Of a stretch of DNA of 55,945 nucleotides, positions 6,098-15,226 are shown one piece after another (positions within the stretch are counted from its first letter, which is position 1; the number at the start of each line of letters is the position of its first letter). The translations under genes were made by a program, and so were the position numbers. Origin of the DNA: Galactobacillus timonensis (GTDB lineage Bacteria > Bacillota_I > Bacilli_A > Erysipelotrichales > Erysipelotrichaceae); contig NZ_LT964739.1 in NCBI RefSeq assembly GCF_900240265.1, positions 1 through 55,945 on the forward strand, given 5' to 3'. A model generated the notes under the pieces. It had not been told where the DNA came from. It saw only the letters and a program-made list of their open reading frames with translations, and made no database searches.

Positions 6098-7672
6098 TTA
6101 CTGATTGAACGCATCCGGCAGATCATTCTCCAGAAGGATCGTATCCTGAGGCTTCGCATCATGCCAGAGAATCTGGAATGCCTCCTTCTCCGTATCCACC
6201 GTCCTCACATGAGCCAGATCAAAACCGCTCAGCTTCAGACCCTCGTTGATCGGCTCCGTCTGCTTTCTGCCAACCAGGATCACTTCATCCACCCTGCCCT
6301 TCATTTCTGCACCGAAGGCACGGTTCAGCTCCTCCTGGTGCGAGCTGAGTTCGATCATTCCCGGCGTCACGATCCACCGCTTTCCCGGCATCATCGACAG
6401 CACCGAAAGGGCCATAGCAGCACCGGTCGGATTGGCATTGAAGGCGTCATCAATGAAGTGCAGACCATTGATCGCCTTCTGCTCCAGACGATGCTCCACC
6501 TGCTTCATTTCACGCACGCCGCGCTGAATCTTCGCCCACGAAACTCCCAGATACCTGGCCGCCGCTGTTGCAAAGAGAATATTAAGAATATTCAGCTCCC
6601 CGAGCAGCTTCGTCTCCATATGGGCACGCTCATCCCCGTGCACAATATCAAACGAAGATCCCGAAGAAGAAAACGAAATGTTCTCCGCCCGATAATCGGC
6701 GTCAGGCCAGCGAACCGCACAGGTCACTACCTTCACCGGATTATTGATCTTATAGTTGCGAATGAATTCATTATCGTAGTTCAGGATGCCAAGCCCATCC
6801 TTCGGCAGCAGCTCAATCATCTGCATTTTTTCGTGAATGATGTTTTCCTGCGTCTTGAAGGTCTGCAGATGCTGGGGACCGATTGATGTCACAACACCGA
6901 TCGAAGGCTCTACATACCGCATCAGTTCCGTAATATCGCCAACGTGGTCCGCACCCATCTCGCACACAAACACCTCATGGATCGGCTTGAGATATTCGCG
7001 AATCGTACGCGTAATGCCCATCGGCGTATTATAGCTGGCAGGCGTCATCAGCGAATTGAACTGCTGCGAAAGCACCGTCTGCATCACATTCTTCGTACTT
7101 GTCTTGCCATAGGATCCGGTAATGCCGATCTTGACCAGCCCCGTATAGCTGTCAAGAATCTCCTTCGTCTTCTTCACATACCAGCGCTTGATCGCATTTT
7201 CGACCGGTTCCGTAATCCACCCCATCGGATAGATCAGAATCCAGGGCCCAAAGTAGCACATCCCCAGCATCAGCCAGAGATTCAGCCGCCGATACGCCCA
7301 CAGAAGCACCAGCTGAATTGCCGCATACAGAATCGCCAGCACCAGAATCTGCCGCTTCACACGATTCGTAACAACCAGCGGCTTGATGTATACCTGCTTC
7401 TTTTCCCGAAGCAGCTCCCACACTGAAAGCACACCGGCAAGCACCGTGCAGAGAATCAGGATCATTCCCGTATCCAGATGCACACACGCAAAGGCAACCG
7501 CCAGAATCACCGCCGTAGGAATCGCAGCCCGTCGCGCACCGCCTTCAATATTCACTTCAATCCACTGACTGTAGCGAGCCAGCTCATAGCGGTTCTGCTG
7601 GAACATATGCAGCGCATGGCGAAACGGAACCAACGCCCCCAGAACAACCATCAAAAAGTAAAGAAACTTCAT
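6098..7672 (-). CDS. Membrane-anchored MurF-like Mur ligase
   Basis: A 524-aa protein. Residues about 185 onward are a Mur ligase ATP-binding and C-terminal region (P-loop GITGSYGKTSTKN at 183-195; conserved GADHVGDI and DAFNANPTG blocks) most like MurF, which adds D-Ala-D-Ala to UDP-MurNAc-tripeptide. The usual MurF N-terminal substrate domain is not recognisable. Residues 1-155 instead carry about five hydrophobic helices. The start at ATG 7672 lies one base after the hydrolase stop, so the two are translationally coupled. Either it is the cell's MurF in membrane-bound form or a related amide ligase of the envelope. Confidence 0.8.
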   Translation of the reverse strand: MKFLYFLMVVLGALVPFRHALHMFQQNRYELARYSQWIEVNIEGGARRAAIPTAVILAVAFACVHLDTGMILILCTVLAGVLSVWELLREKKQVYIKPLVVTNRVKRQILVLAILYAAIQLVLLWAYRRLNLWLMLGMCYFGPWILIYPMGWITEPVENAIKRWYVKKTKEILDSYTGLVKIGITGSYGKTSTKNVMQTVLSQQFNSLMTPASYNTPMGITRTIREYLKPIHEVFVCEMGADHVGDITELMRYVEPSIGVVTSIGPQHLQTFKTQENIIHEKMQMIELLPKDGLGILNYDNEFIRNYKINNPVKVVTCAVRWPDADYRAENISFSSSGSSFDIVHGDERAHMETKLLGELNILNILFATAAARYLGVSWAKIQRGVREMKQVEHRLEQKAINGLHFIDDAFNANPTGAAMALSVLSMMPGKRWIVTPGMIELSSHQEELNRAFGAEMKGRVDEVILVGRKQTEPINEGLKLSGFDLAHVRTVDTEKEAFQILWHDAKPQDTILLENDLPDAFNQ

Positions 7673-7673
7673 A

Positions 7674-8432
7674 TTAGCCCTCAAGCTCCGGTTTCAGAAA
7701 GATATCCAGCACCCGGTTGAACCGGTCCGGCTGATGCCAGTACGCAAAATGATCATCGCCCTCAAATACCGCAAGACCCGCATCCGGCATCTCGGCCTCC
7801 ATGATCTCGCCCGCCTCAATCGGCACAGCCTCATCATATTCACCCCAGACCAGAAGCACAGGACATTTCACTTGCGGCAGCAGCGGCCGCACATCATCAT
7901 TGACCACCAGCACAAACGTTTCCCGCATCACACCTTCTGCATTGCGGTAATCCGCCGATCCCGAATGATCCTTGATCTTTTCCAGCAGCTTTTCCTGCCC
8001 CAGCCCCTTCAGCATCTTTGAGCCGAACTTCAGCAGCGACGTTTTTGCCGAATTCTGCTTCTCAAGCCGGATCCCGGCAGCCCCCGTCAGGCACATCCGA
8101 CGCACTTCCGGATGAATGGCCGCATAGCGGATCGCCACCCGGCAGCCAAAGCTGTGACCGATCAGAATCGGATTCTTGATCCCGTTCTGCTTTACGAAGT
8201 CCTCAACAAACTCCACATAATCCGGAACACCCCAGGGGACCGGCGGCTGATCACTTTCACCAAAGCCCGGAAAATCAAAGGTCCACACCCGGAACTGCTC
8301 CTTCAGATGTTCCTCGATCCGGCTCATCATCAACATATTCTGACCCCAGCCGTGCAGAAGAATCACATCTTTGCCTTCCCCTGAACAGCGCCATGCCGTC
8401 TTTACCTGTTTGAATGTGCCAAACTGTGTCAT
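7674..8432 (-). CDS. Alpha/beta hydrolase
   Basis: A 252-aa single-domain hydrolase. The nucleophile elbow GHSFG places Ser at residue 94, the acid is probably the Asp in WGEYDEAVP and the base His lies in GDDHFAYWH. The oxyanion region is LLHGWG (26-31). There is no signal peptide, so it is cytoplasmic. It is followed after one base by the MurF-like gene, hinting at an envelope-related substrate, but specificity cannot be inferred. A TG-T-TAGAAT extended -10 lies just upstream of its GGGGAC site. Confidence 0.85.
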   Translation of the reverse strand: MTQFGTFKQVKTAWRCSGEGKDVILLHGWGQNMLMMSRIEEHLKEQFRVWTFDFPGFGESDQPPVPWGVPDYVEFVEDFVKQNGIKNPILIGHSFGCRVAIRYAAIHPEVRRMCLTGAAGIRLEKQNSAKTSLLKFGSKMLKGLGQEKLLEKIKDHSGSADYRNAEGVMRETFVLVVNDDVRPLLPQVKCPVLLVWGEYDEAVPIEAGEIMEAEMPDAGLAVFEGDDHFAYWHQPDRFNRVLDIFLKPELEG

Positions 8433-8462
8433 AAGTGTCCCCTATTCTAACAGAAATACAGC

Positions 8463-9857
8463 TCAATTCCCCTGCGCCTGTTTCTTTTTTTCACGTTCGA
8501 TCGCCCTCAGCTCCTTCTTGTCGAGATCTTTCCAGATGCGGAAGGCAACGCCATCCGTCCGATTCTCCGCACTCACATGGTAGCCATAGGTCGTACAGAC
8601 ACGGTACACGATGCTCAGGCCAAGACCGAACTGCCCATCCGTACCCTTTTCATAGGGATGAAACAGCTTCTTCATCCGGTCCTCATCGAGCAGCTGCCCA
8701 TCATCAAACACAACCAGCTGCCCCGGCTTCAGCTCGATTTTGATCAGCGCCTTTGCATAGCGCAGCGCATTGTCCATCAGATTCTCTACCACGATGCGCC
8801 ACGGCTCCTCTTCGCCATGGAAGCATACCGTCTTGTCCACATCCGTCTCAATCCGTATCTCCGGCCGCACAACCTTCAACGAAAGAATCGCCTTGTCAAT
8901 GACCTGCGACATGTTCAGATGATCTCCCGGCTCACATGAATCCAGCAGATAGTCCATCTTGTTCAGCGCAATCAAAGAACGCACCTTCTTGTCCAGCCGG
9001 TCCGCATGCTCGATGATCACATCCACCGACTGCTCCAGAGTGCCATAGGGATAAATGCCATCCTTGATCGACTCCCCATAGGAGCGGATCGTCGCAATCG
9101 GCGTCTTCAGATCATGAGAAATGTTCTGAATCATCTCCTGCTTCTCTTTGTTCTGACGCGCCAGTTCGGCCTGCATATCACGCAGCGCATTGGCCACGTC
9201 GCCGATCTCATCCCGCCGGTCAATGTTGAGCTCCGCCGGCTCATCGTTCTTGATCCGGTTGATGTAGGTCTTGATCTGGTACAGCGGCACAATGATCGAT
9301 GCCACCCAGATCGTCAAAATCATCAGCAGCACCGCCGCCACCATGATGTTCAGATTCACAACGTTATTGACCAGCTGCGAACGGAACTGCCCCTCATAGG
9401 AATTCGGCACCAGCGACACAAGATAGCGCCCATCGTTCAACTGCGTAATGCAGTAGTAGATATCAACATCACTGAAGCGCCCGCTGGAAACGGAATACAG
9501 ATCATCCTCCGTATCCTTGACGCCATCCAGAATATTTTCCCGAACCCCGTCGAGAAACCCTCCATCCTGCAGATCACTGTTCAAAAAGGAATCCGTCACA
9601 GGATCGTAGATCAACTGCTGAATGCTCGAAGACTGATTGCCCGGCAGCGAAGATGAAGGATACTGATTCAGATAATAGGAAACCGTATACTGCGAATTAT
9701 GCAGCATACGATACATTTCATTTCCCGCAAACGAATTGATCTGCGGCGAAAGAATCGAAAAAACAAAGAGCGCAAAAAACGAAATGACCAGAAACACAAT
9801 GGTCACAAGCTGCTGCGTCAGCGTCAGTTCACGCAGCCACAGACGAATCCGCTTCAT
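8463..9857 (-). CDS. Sensor histidine kinase
   Basis: A 464-aa membrane kinase. TM1 is at about 16-38, an extracytoplasmic sensor region spans 40-165, TM2 168-192, then HAMP (195-245), a HisKA dimerisation domain with phospho-acceptor His248 in NISHDLKTP, and a HATPase domain ending with GLGLSIVY. It starts two bases after the response-regulator stop. The sensed signal is unknown. The sensor region lacks a recognisable ligand-binding family. Confidence 0.92.
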   Translation of the reverse strand: MKRIRLWLRELTLTQQLVTIVFLVISFFALFVFSILSPQINSFAGNEMYRMLHNSQYTVSYYLNQYPSSSLPGNQSSSIQQLIYDPVTDSFLNSDLQDGGFLDGVRENILDGVKDTEDDLYSVSSGRFSDVDIYYCITQLNDGRYLVSLVPNSYEGQFRSQLVNNVVNLNIMVAAVLLMILTIWVASIIVPLYQIKTYINRIKNDEPAELNIDRRDEIGDVANALRDMQAELARQNKEKQEMIQNISHDLKTPIATIRSYGESIKDGIYPYGTLEQSVDVIIEHADRLDKKVRSLIALNKMDYLLDSCEPGDHLNMSQVIDKAILSLKVVRPEIRIETDVDKTVCFHGEEEPWRIVVENLMDNALRYAKALIKIELKPGQLVVFDDGQLLDEDRMKKLFHPYEKGTDGQFGLGLSIVYRVCTTYGYHVSAENRTDGVAFRIWKDLDKKELRAIEREKKKQAQGN

Positions 9858-9858
9858 A

Positions 9859-10521
9859 TCAGTCCAGCCGGTAACCGAAGCCGTAGATCGTATGAATGTT
9901 CAGATCCGGCATCTTGCGCCTCAGACGCCGCAGCGTATCATCCACGACACGGTCCGATCCGTAATAGCTTGTCTCCCAGACTCTCTCCAGAATCTGTTCC
10001 CTGCTGAAGGCAGAGCCTTTGTTCTTGACAAACAGCATCAGCAGATCAAATTCCTTCGTCGTCAGATCAATGTTCACACCCTTGGGATCCACCACAAAGC
10101 GCTTGCTTTCATCGACCTGATAACCGTCCACGTTAATGATGGTTTCTGCATCCTTATAGGTACGGCGGATGATGTTGTTCACGCGAAGCACAAGCTCCTT
10201 GGGCGAAAACGGCTTCGTAATATAGTCATCGCTGCCCTTTTCCAGGCCGATGATGCGGTCAAACTCCTTGTCACGCGCCGACATGAAGATCACCGGAAGC
10301 GAAGGATACAGCTGACGGATCTCTTCAATCAGATCGAAGCCGCTCTTATCCCCCAGCATGATATCGAGGATCCACAGCGAAACATCACTGTCACCCGTAT
10401 GCTGCTGCGCCTCATCAAACGTCAGATAGGACCGCACCTCATAGCCTTCTTTTTCCAGATACCGCTTGACCAGCTCATTGAGATCCTTTTCATCCTCAAC
10501 AATGCAGATGACACGTTTCAT
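9859..10521 (-). CDS. OmpR/PhoB-family response regulator
   Basis: A 220-aa regulator. Residues 1-120 form the receiver, with acidic pair Glu9/Asp10, phospho-acceptor Asp53 (LWILDIML) and Lys in KPFSPKE. Residues about 130-220 are a winged-helix DNA-binding domain. It is preceded by AGGGAGGG and forms a two-gene operon with the kinase. A terminator separates it from glmM. Confidence 0.94.
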   Translation of the reverse strand: MKRVICIVEDEKDLNELVKRYLEKEGYEVRSYLTFDEAQQHTGDSDVSLWILDIMLGDKSGFDLIEEIRQLYPSLPVIFMSARDKEFDRIIGLEKGSDDYITKPFSPKELVLRVNNIIRRTYKDAETIINVDGYQVDESKRFVVDPKGVNIDLTTKEFDLLMLFVKNKGSAFSREQILERVWETSYYGSDRVVDDTLRRLRRKMPDLNIHTIYGFGYRLD

Positions 10522-10556
10522 ACGGTCCCTCCTTCCCTCATTTCACCAAATCGCAA

Positions 10557-10580
10557 AAAGGCAGAACTGCGTCTGCCTTT
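10557..10580 (-). terminator. Terminator of the cdaA-cdaR-glmM operon
   Basis: A perfect 9-bp stem AAAGGCAGA/TCTGCCTTT followed by T residues on the minus strand, seven bases past the glmM stop. Confidence 0.8.
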
Positions 10581-10586
10581 CCAGTT

Positions 10587-11936
10587 TTAACGCGTCGTAC
10601 CGTACTTGCGGCGCACAATGTCCGCCACAAAATCAACCTGTTCCTGACAGATGGCATCGGTCTGCGCCTCAGCCATGACACGTACCAGCGGCTCCGTCCC
10701 CGAAGCGCGAACCAGCACGCGGCCATTGCCCTTGAGCGTCGTATCGACCTTTTCCACTGCCGCAAGCACCTCCGGATCCTTCATCGCTGCCTCTTTGTCC
10801 GTTACCGGAACATTGACCAGCACCTGCGGATAAATCACCAGACCTTCGCACAGCTCATCGATCGTCTTCCCGGTTTCACGCATGATCTTCGTAATCATCA
10901 GCGCCGTCACCAGACCATCGCCCGTCGTCTCCACTTGGGAGAAAATGATGTGACCGCTCTGCTCGCCGCCGATCACAAAGCCGCCCTTGCACATGCAGTC
11001 ATACACATACTTGTCGCCAACCTGGGTTTTCTGAACCTCAATGCCATTGGCTTCCATCGCCTTCCACAGGCCGAGGTTCGCCATCACCGTCGTAACGATG
11101 GTATTGTTGTTCAGCATCCCGTGATCCTTGAGATAGCGGCCGGCAATGTAAAGCACATAGTCACCATCCACAAGTTCACCATCCGGACGCACAAGAATCT
11201 GGCGATCCGCATCTCCATCGAAGGTCAGACCAAGATCGAACCTGCCCTGATTTGCCTTCATGAATTCCTGGAAATCCGCCGGATGCGTCGAACCGCAGCG
11301 GTTATTGATATTGATGCCGTTGGGCTCATGGTTATGAACCGTCACATCCGCCCCGAGATCCTTGAACACACGCTCTGCCGTAAAGGAAGAGGAACCGTTG
11401 GCACAATCCATCGCCACCCGGAAGCCCTTCAGATCCATCGCAAACATCTTCTCGACGGCCGCAATGTAATGCTCCACACCTTCGGGATAGGAGAATATCT
11501 TCCCGATCTCATCGTTTATTTTATAGGTCATCTGATAACGGCCATCGATGCAGTCCTCGATATGATCCTCGATCTCTGCCGGAATCTTAATACCCTCCTT
11601 GGAGAATACCTTGATGCCATTATCGAAGTACGGATTGTGCGAAGCCGAAATCATCGCCCCACAGGCAAAGTCCTCATGAACTGTCAGCCAGCAGATCATC
11701 GGCGTCGGACCATATCCCGTCAGATAGGCGTCACAGCCCTCGCTGGCGATACCGGCGGCTAGTGCCGCTTCCAGCATGTCGGACGAAAGACGCGTGTCCT
11801 TGCCGATCACAATCTTCTTCTTTCCTTCGCGGGAAAAATACTCACCCAGACTGCGCCCCACAAGGAATGCACGGTCCGCCGTCAGGCCTTCATTTGCACG
11901 GCCCCGGATTCCATCCGTTCCAAAATACTTACCCAT
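10587..11936 (-). CDS. glmM: Phosphoglucosamine mutase
   Basis: A 449-aa enzyme converting glucosamine-6-P to glucosamine-1-P for UDP-GlcNAc and peptidoglycan. Active-site serine is in ISASHNP (about Ser99), the metal loop is DGDADR, the sugar loop GGEQSGH and the phosphate loop RASGTEPLVRV. Its start overlaps the cdaR stop by 8 bases. In other Bacillota the cdaA-cdaR-glmM operon is conserved and GlmM binds and inhibits CdaA, so the same link between c-di-AMP and wall precursors is likely here. Confidence 0.96.
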   Translation of the reverse strand: MGKYFGTDGIRGRANEGLTADRAFLVGRSLGEYFSREGKKKIVIGKDTRLSSDMLEAALAAGIASEGCDAYLTGYGPTPMICWLTVHEDFACGAMISASHNPYFDNGIKVFSKEGIKIPAEIEDHIEDCIDGRYQMTYKINDEIGKIFSYPEGVEHYIAAVEKMFAMDLKGFRVAMDCANGSSSFTAERVFKDLGADVTVHNHEPNGININNRCGSTHPADFQEFMKANQGRFDLGLTFDGDADRQILVRPDGELVDGDYVLYIAGRYLKDHGMLNNNTIVTTVMANLGLWKAMEANGIEVQKTQVGDKYVYDCMCKGGFVIGGEQSGHIIFSQVETTGDGLVTALMITKIMRETGKTIDELCEGLVIYPQVLVNVPVTDKEAAMKDPEVLAAVEKVDTTLKGNGRVLVRASGTEPLVRVMAEAQTDAICQEQVDFVADIVRRKYGTTR

Positions 11937-13350
11937 TGTTTACATCCGCTCCTTCTTCACTGCCTGTATTGTCATTCGTCTCGCCCAGCACATTGAGCGT
12001 ATACGTTGACTCCGTCAGAGAGTACCTTACCAGGCCGCCTTCCGGCTGCTCGATTTCCAGCGGAAAGTCCTGGACTCCCGGCACCGCATTCTGCATATCC
12101 ACATACACATCAATGTCACTTGCCGTAATGGAATCAATGTTTTCCTGCGTACCGAAGACAACCACCGATGTCGTCGTCTTATCAACCGCAGACGCCTTGT
12201 AGTTGTTTACATTGTTGCGGTAGTTGATATTGACGCCGTCAATCGTCTTACTGACACCTTCGCCAAGCGTCACATTCATCGTAATCTGATTGATGCTCGA
12301 AGAGGTAACGCCGCTGGGCAGCGTAATCGGCCTCATGATCGTCGTATCCTTGGTGATCGATGAAGCATTCAGCGAAACAACAACCTTGTCAATCTGTCCC
12401 AGAACCGCTTCCGAACCATAGATGGTCACCGACTGCTGATCCGTCGTAATGGAAGCGATGGCCATGCCGTCCGGAACCTCACCTGTAACTTCCACTTCAA
12501 TCGGAACCGTCTTATTCGGCGACGTGACCGGAACCGTAACCGATACAGTACCCGGCACAATGTCCGCCGTCACCGGCTGACCGTTGACATCATAGGCCAC
12601 AAGCTTCGCCTCCTGCGTAAAGTCAGCAGTCTGGCCCGACACATCAATCAGTGCCTTGATGAACGCAATGGAATCGAGCGTATCCTTGGCCGCCCGGACA
12701 TTGACCTTGGTGTACTCAAACTGCGGCGTACCCAGAGAATAGATGCTGTCCATCTTGTCCCGGTTGATGAAGTCATAGGACACATCAAACTGCCGCGTCG
12801 TCTTCTTCTTCAGCGTCAGAATGACATTGGAAGGATCGATCTTGACGGAAACGGAGCTGCCGAACCCCTGGGCCTCCAGCTTCACTTCATGCGTCCCCTC
12901 GGTCAAACCTTCCAGATCTGCCACCACAACACCGCCGCTGGCGGCTGCCGCCGTAACGGAAGACGCATCACCCGTAATGGTGATGTCCGCCGTCGCCGGA
13001 AGACCATCCAGCTCAAAGATGTCGCTGTTGTAGTTTGCCGTAACAGTGACCGCATTCAGACTGCGTGCCTGCTGCAGCGTCGTTGTATGCAGAGACGAAT
13101 TGGTATTGTAATTGACGATCAGATAAAGAACGATCGCCAGAATCAAAGACACCAGACGCGTATAGCGCGGATTGAACAGCGTCTTGTCCAACAGGGTTGA
13201 AAACCACCGGAAAATGCGGATCAGGCCATTGGAAACAGTCTGATATGTACGATCCATGCGCTTGGATTGTGAGGCTATCCTGTTGGCAAGTTCCGTCTTG
13301 TTCGCATCGCCACGGTTATCCGTGCGCTGCTTCTTCTCGGGCTCACTCAT
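11929..13350 (-). CDS. cdaR: CdaR, YbbR-domain regulator of diadenylate cyclase
   Basis: A 473-aa protein with a hydrophilic N-terminus, one membrane helix (about 65-82: RLVSLILAIVLYLIVNYN) and then an extracytoplasmic part made of roughly four YbbR repeats. The acidic C-terminal tail ends DNTGSEEGADVNNG. It overlaps cdaA by four bases (ATGA) and glmM by eight. In the family CdaR modulates CdaA activity from outside the membrane. The N-terminal cytosolic stretch of about 60 residues is longer than usual. Confidence 0.9.
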   Translation of the reverse strand: MSEPEKKQRTDNRGDANKTELANRIASQSKRMDRTYQTVSNGLIRIFRWFSTLLDKTLFNPRYTRLVSLILAIVLYLIVNYNTNSSLHTTTLQQARSLNAVTVTANYNSDIFELDGLPATADITITGDASSVTAAAASGGVVVADLEGLTEGTHEVKLEAQGFGSSVSVKIDPSNVILTLKKKTTRQFDVSYDFINRDKMDSIYSLGTPQFEYTKVNVRAAKDTLDSIAFIKALIDVSGQTADFTQEAKLVAYDVNGQPVTADIVPGTVSVTVPVTSPNKTVPIEVEVTGEVPDGMAIASITTDQQSVTIYGSEAVLGQIDKVVVSLNASSITKDTTIMRPITLPSGVTSSSINQITMNVTLGEGVSKTIDGVNINYRNNVNNYKASAVDKTTTSVVVFGTQENIDSITASDIDVYVDMQNAVPGVQDFPLEIEQPEGGLVRYSLTESTYTLNVLGETNDNTGSEEGADVNNG

Positions 13351-14999
13351 TTTTCGTCTCCTTTCGTTTTGTCAGAATCATCGGAGACGGAGGAAAGGCC
13401 ATCGATCATCGTCATCGTCTTATCAAGATCTTCCTTGAAACCGACAAGCTTCGAAAGATCCACGCCATCCGTATCAAAGCCATCCTGCGCCTTTTTTGCA
13501 GGCTTGGTTTCCTCAGGCTTCTTTTCTTCTTCGCGTACCGTCTTGCGGCCGGTCAGCCGATCCAGCGCCTCCTGGCGCGCACGGCGTACATCCTCCGCCG
13601 TCATCGGCCTCACGGGAGCCACCGTTTCTTCAGCTGCGGCAGCCTGTTCCTGACGCGCTGTTTCTTCCGCTTCCGCTTTGGCCTTCGCTTCTGCCTCAGC
13701 CTTTGCTTTAGCCTCGGCCTCTGCCTTTGCCCTGGCTTCGGCAGCCGCCTTGCGGGCACGTTCTTCTTCCGCCACCTTTGCTTCGGCCTCGACACGCTGT
13801 TTCGCCTCTTCCTTCAGGCGCTGCTGGCGTTCTTCTTCTTCCTTGCGTTCCTGTTCAAAGCGGCGCACCTGAGCATTATCCGGGTAGCTCGGCTTTGGAC
13901 GCTTCTTCTTATGCGGCAGCTTGATTTCCGAAGCTTCCTGCTCAAGCTCCTCGATCTTTTCTGTTTCCTGCCCCTCAGGCACAACAACCTCTTCCGCCTG
14001 AATCCGGCCGGAAGGTGCCGTTTCTTCATCCTGATGACGAACAGCAAGCTTCTTCAGAAGGCCGGTATTGCCGGACGTCTTCTGTTCATCACTGCCATCC
14101 TTCCTGGCAGCCGGCTTGACCGTCTTGACAGGCTTTTCATCCTCAATGATGACATCACGGGGACGGGCATCTTCCTGTGCCGCCTTCCGTGTCGAACGGT
14201 TCGAAGTAACTTCTGTCTCCGTTCCGCAGATGACACGCAGCAGATGATTGCGCAGCTGCGTCTTGTTTACGGTTGTAAGAACACCGCCTTCCGCAATGGA
14301 CACGGCACCGGTTTCTTCCGAGACGACGATCGTCACAGCATCCGTAATCTCCGAGATACCGATCGCCGCCCGGTGGCGGGCACCATAGCGGTTCGGCAGA
14401 TCAAGATTCGTCGGCGGGAAGTAGGCACTTGCACAGGCGATCTTGTCACCCTGGATGATGACGGCGCCATCATGGAGAGGTGTTGATGTCACAAAGATCG
14501 ATGTCAGCAGCTCAGCCGAAACATCCGAGTTCAGCGGCGTACCGGTCGCAATGAAATCATCCAGCGAATGACTCTGCTCAATGCAGATGAGGGCACCCGT
14601 CTGATCCTGCGACAGCAGCATCGTCGCCGTCACGATCTGATCCACAAGATTTTCCTTCTCATCGCCGGTCAGCGTACTGATGCGGGAGAGTACGTTGGAC
14701 TTGCCAAGACCTTCAAGCAGGCCGCGGATCTCCTCCTGGAAAATGATGATGACAGCCAGGAAGCCCCAGTTGACAAAGATATCGGCAAAATGCTCCAGCG
14801 TACGCATGCCGAGAAAGCGGGCAGCCCAGTCAACCACAAGGACGATGAGAATGCCCTTGAAGATCTGAACCGTCTTGCGCGATTTGCGGATCAGCTGAAT
14901 TGCATAATATAAAAGGAACCACATGGCCAGAATATCCAGGAACATCACCGTGATGGCCCTTACATTTTCCATGGTCAGCGTAAAGTTATAGTTGGACAA
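13347..14999 (-). CDS. cdaA: Diadenylate cyclase CdaA with long C-terminal extension
   Basis: A 550-aa protein, about twice the usual length of roughly 270. Three membrane helices (about 13-37, 46-64, 74-88) precede the DAC domain with DGA (177-179) and RHR (208-210), which makes c-di-AMP from two ATP. Residues about 265-550 are extra: a basic/acidic linker, an Ala/Glu/Lys coiled-coil block (380-455) with near-repeats of AEAEAKAKAE, and a distinct C-terminal segment (506-540: GFDTDGVDLSKLVGF). The start is TTG at 14999, with GGGAG eight bases before it and an extended -10 (TGGTATAAT) 25 bp upstream. It is the first gene of the cdaA-cdaR-glmM operon. Confidence 0.93.
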   Translation of the reverse strand: MSNYNFTLTMENVRAITVMFLDILAMWFLLYYAIQLIRKSRKTVQIFKGILIVLVVDWAARFLGMRTLEHFADIFVNWGFLAVIIIFQEEIRGLLEGLGKSNVLSRISTLTGDEKENLVDQIVTATMLLSQDQTGALICIEQSHSLDDFIATGTPLNSDVSAELLTSIFVTSTPLHDGAVIIQGDKIACASAYFPPTNLDLPNRYGARHRAAIGISEITDAVTIVVSEETGAVSIAEGGVLTTVNKTQLRNHLLRVICGTETEVTSNRSTRKAAQEDARPRDVIIEDEKPVKTVKPAARKDGSDEQKTSGNTGLLKKLAVRHQDEETAPSGRIQAEEVVVPEGQETEKIEELEQEASEIKLPHKKKRPKPSYPDNAQVRRFEQERKEEEERQQRLKEEAKQRVEAEAKVAEEERARKAAAEARAKAEAEAKAKAEAEAKAKAEAEETARQEQAAAAEETVAPVRPMTAEDVRRARQEALDRLTGRKTVREEEKKPEETKPAKKAQDGFDTDGVDLSKLVGFKEDLDKTMTMIDGLSSVSDDSDKTKGDEK

Positions 15000-15023
15000 G
15001 GCTGATTCTCCCTTCGTCGAATC

Positions 15024-15029
15024 ATTATA
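15024..15029 (-). promoter_or_regulatory. Extended -10 of the cdaA operon
   Basis: Minus-strand TGGTATAAT, a consensus extended -10, lies about 25 bp before the TTG start codon. No good -35 is visible. Confidence 0.5.
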
Positions 15030-15075
15030 CCATTACACACCCACCACAATGCCAGCCCTACGGCAAGAGCGGATC

Positions 15076-15100
15076 AAAAAAAAAGACCGCATATGCGGTC
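15076..15100 (-). terminator. Terminator of tRNA-Thr
   Basis: The 16-bp perfect palindrome GACCGCATATGCGGTC (15085-15100) followed by nine T residues on the minus strand, 16 bases past the tRNA 3' end. Confidence 0.8.
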
Positions 15101-15115
15101 AACACTTTCAGATCA

Positions 15116-15189
15116 TGGTGCCGGATGGCAGAGTTGAACTGCCGGCTGACCCTTACCAAGGGCCTGTATTACCGTTATACTAATCCGGC
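15116..15189 (-). tRNA. tRNA-Thr(GGT)
   Basis: A 74-nt cloverleaf with acceptor GCCGGAT/ATCCGGC, anticodon loop TTGGTAA and encoded CCA. A solitary tRNA between cdaA and maf, with its own terminator. Confidence 0.92.
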
Positions 15190-15226
15190 GACAGCGAATA
15201 CATCATACCCAATACAACCGCAGGAT

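Noticed and set aside
5232..6104. 290-aa plus-strand frame
   Set aside because: Antisense of deoD and its leader; no motifs.
13640..13900. Repetitive DNA that might be a CRISPR or minisatellite
   Set aside because: It is the codon-level repetition of an Ala/Glu/Lys coiled coil inside cdaA; units are not identical and have no spacers.
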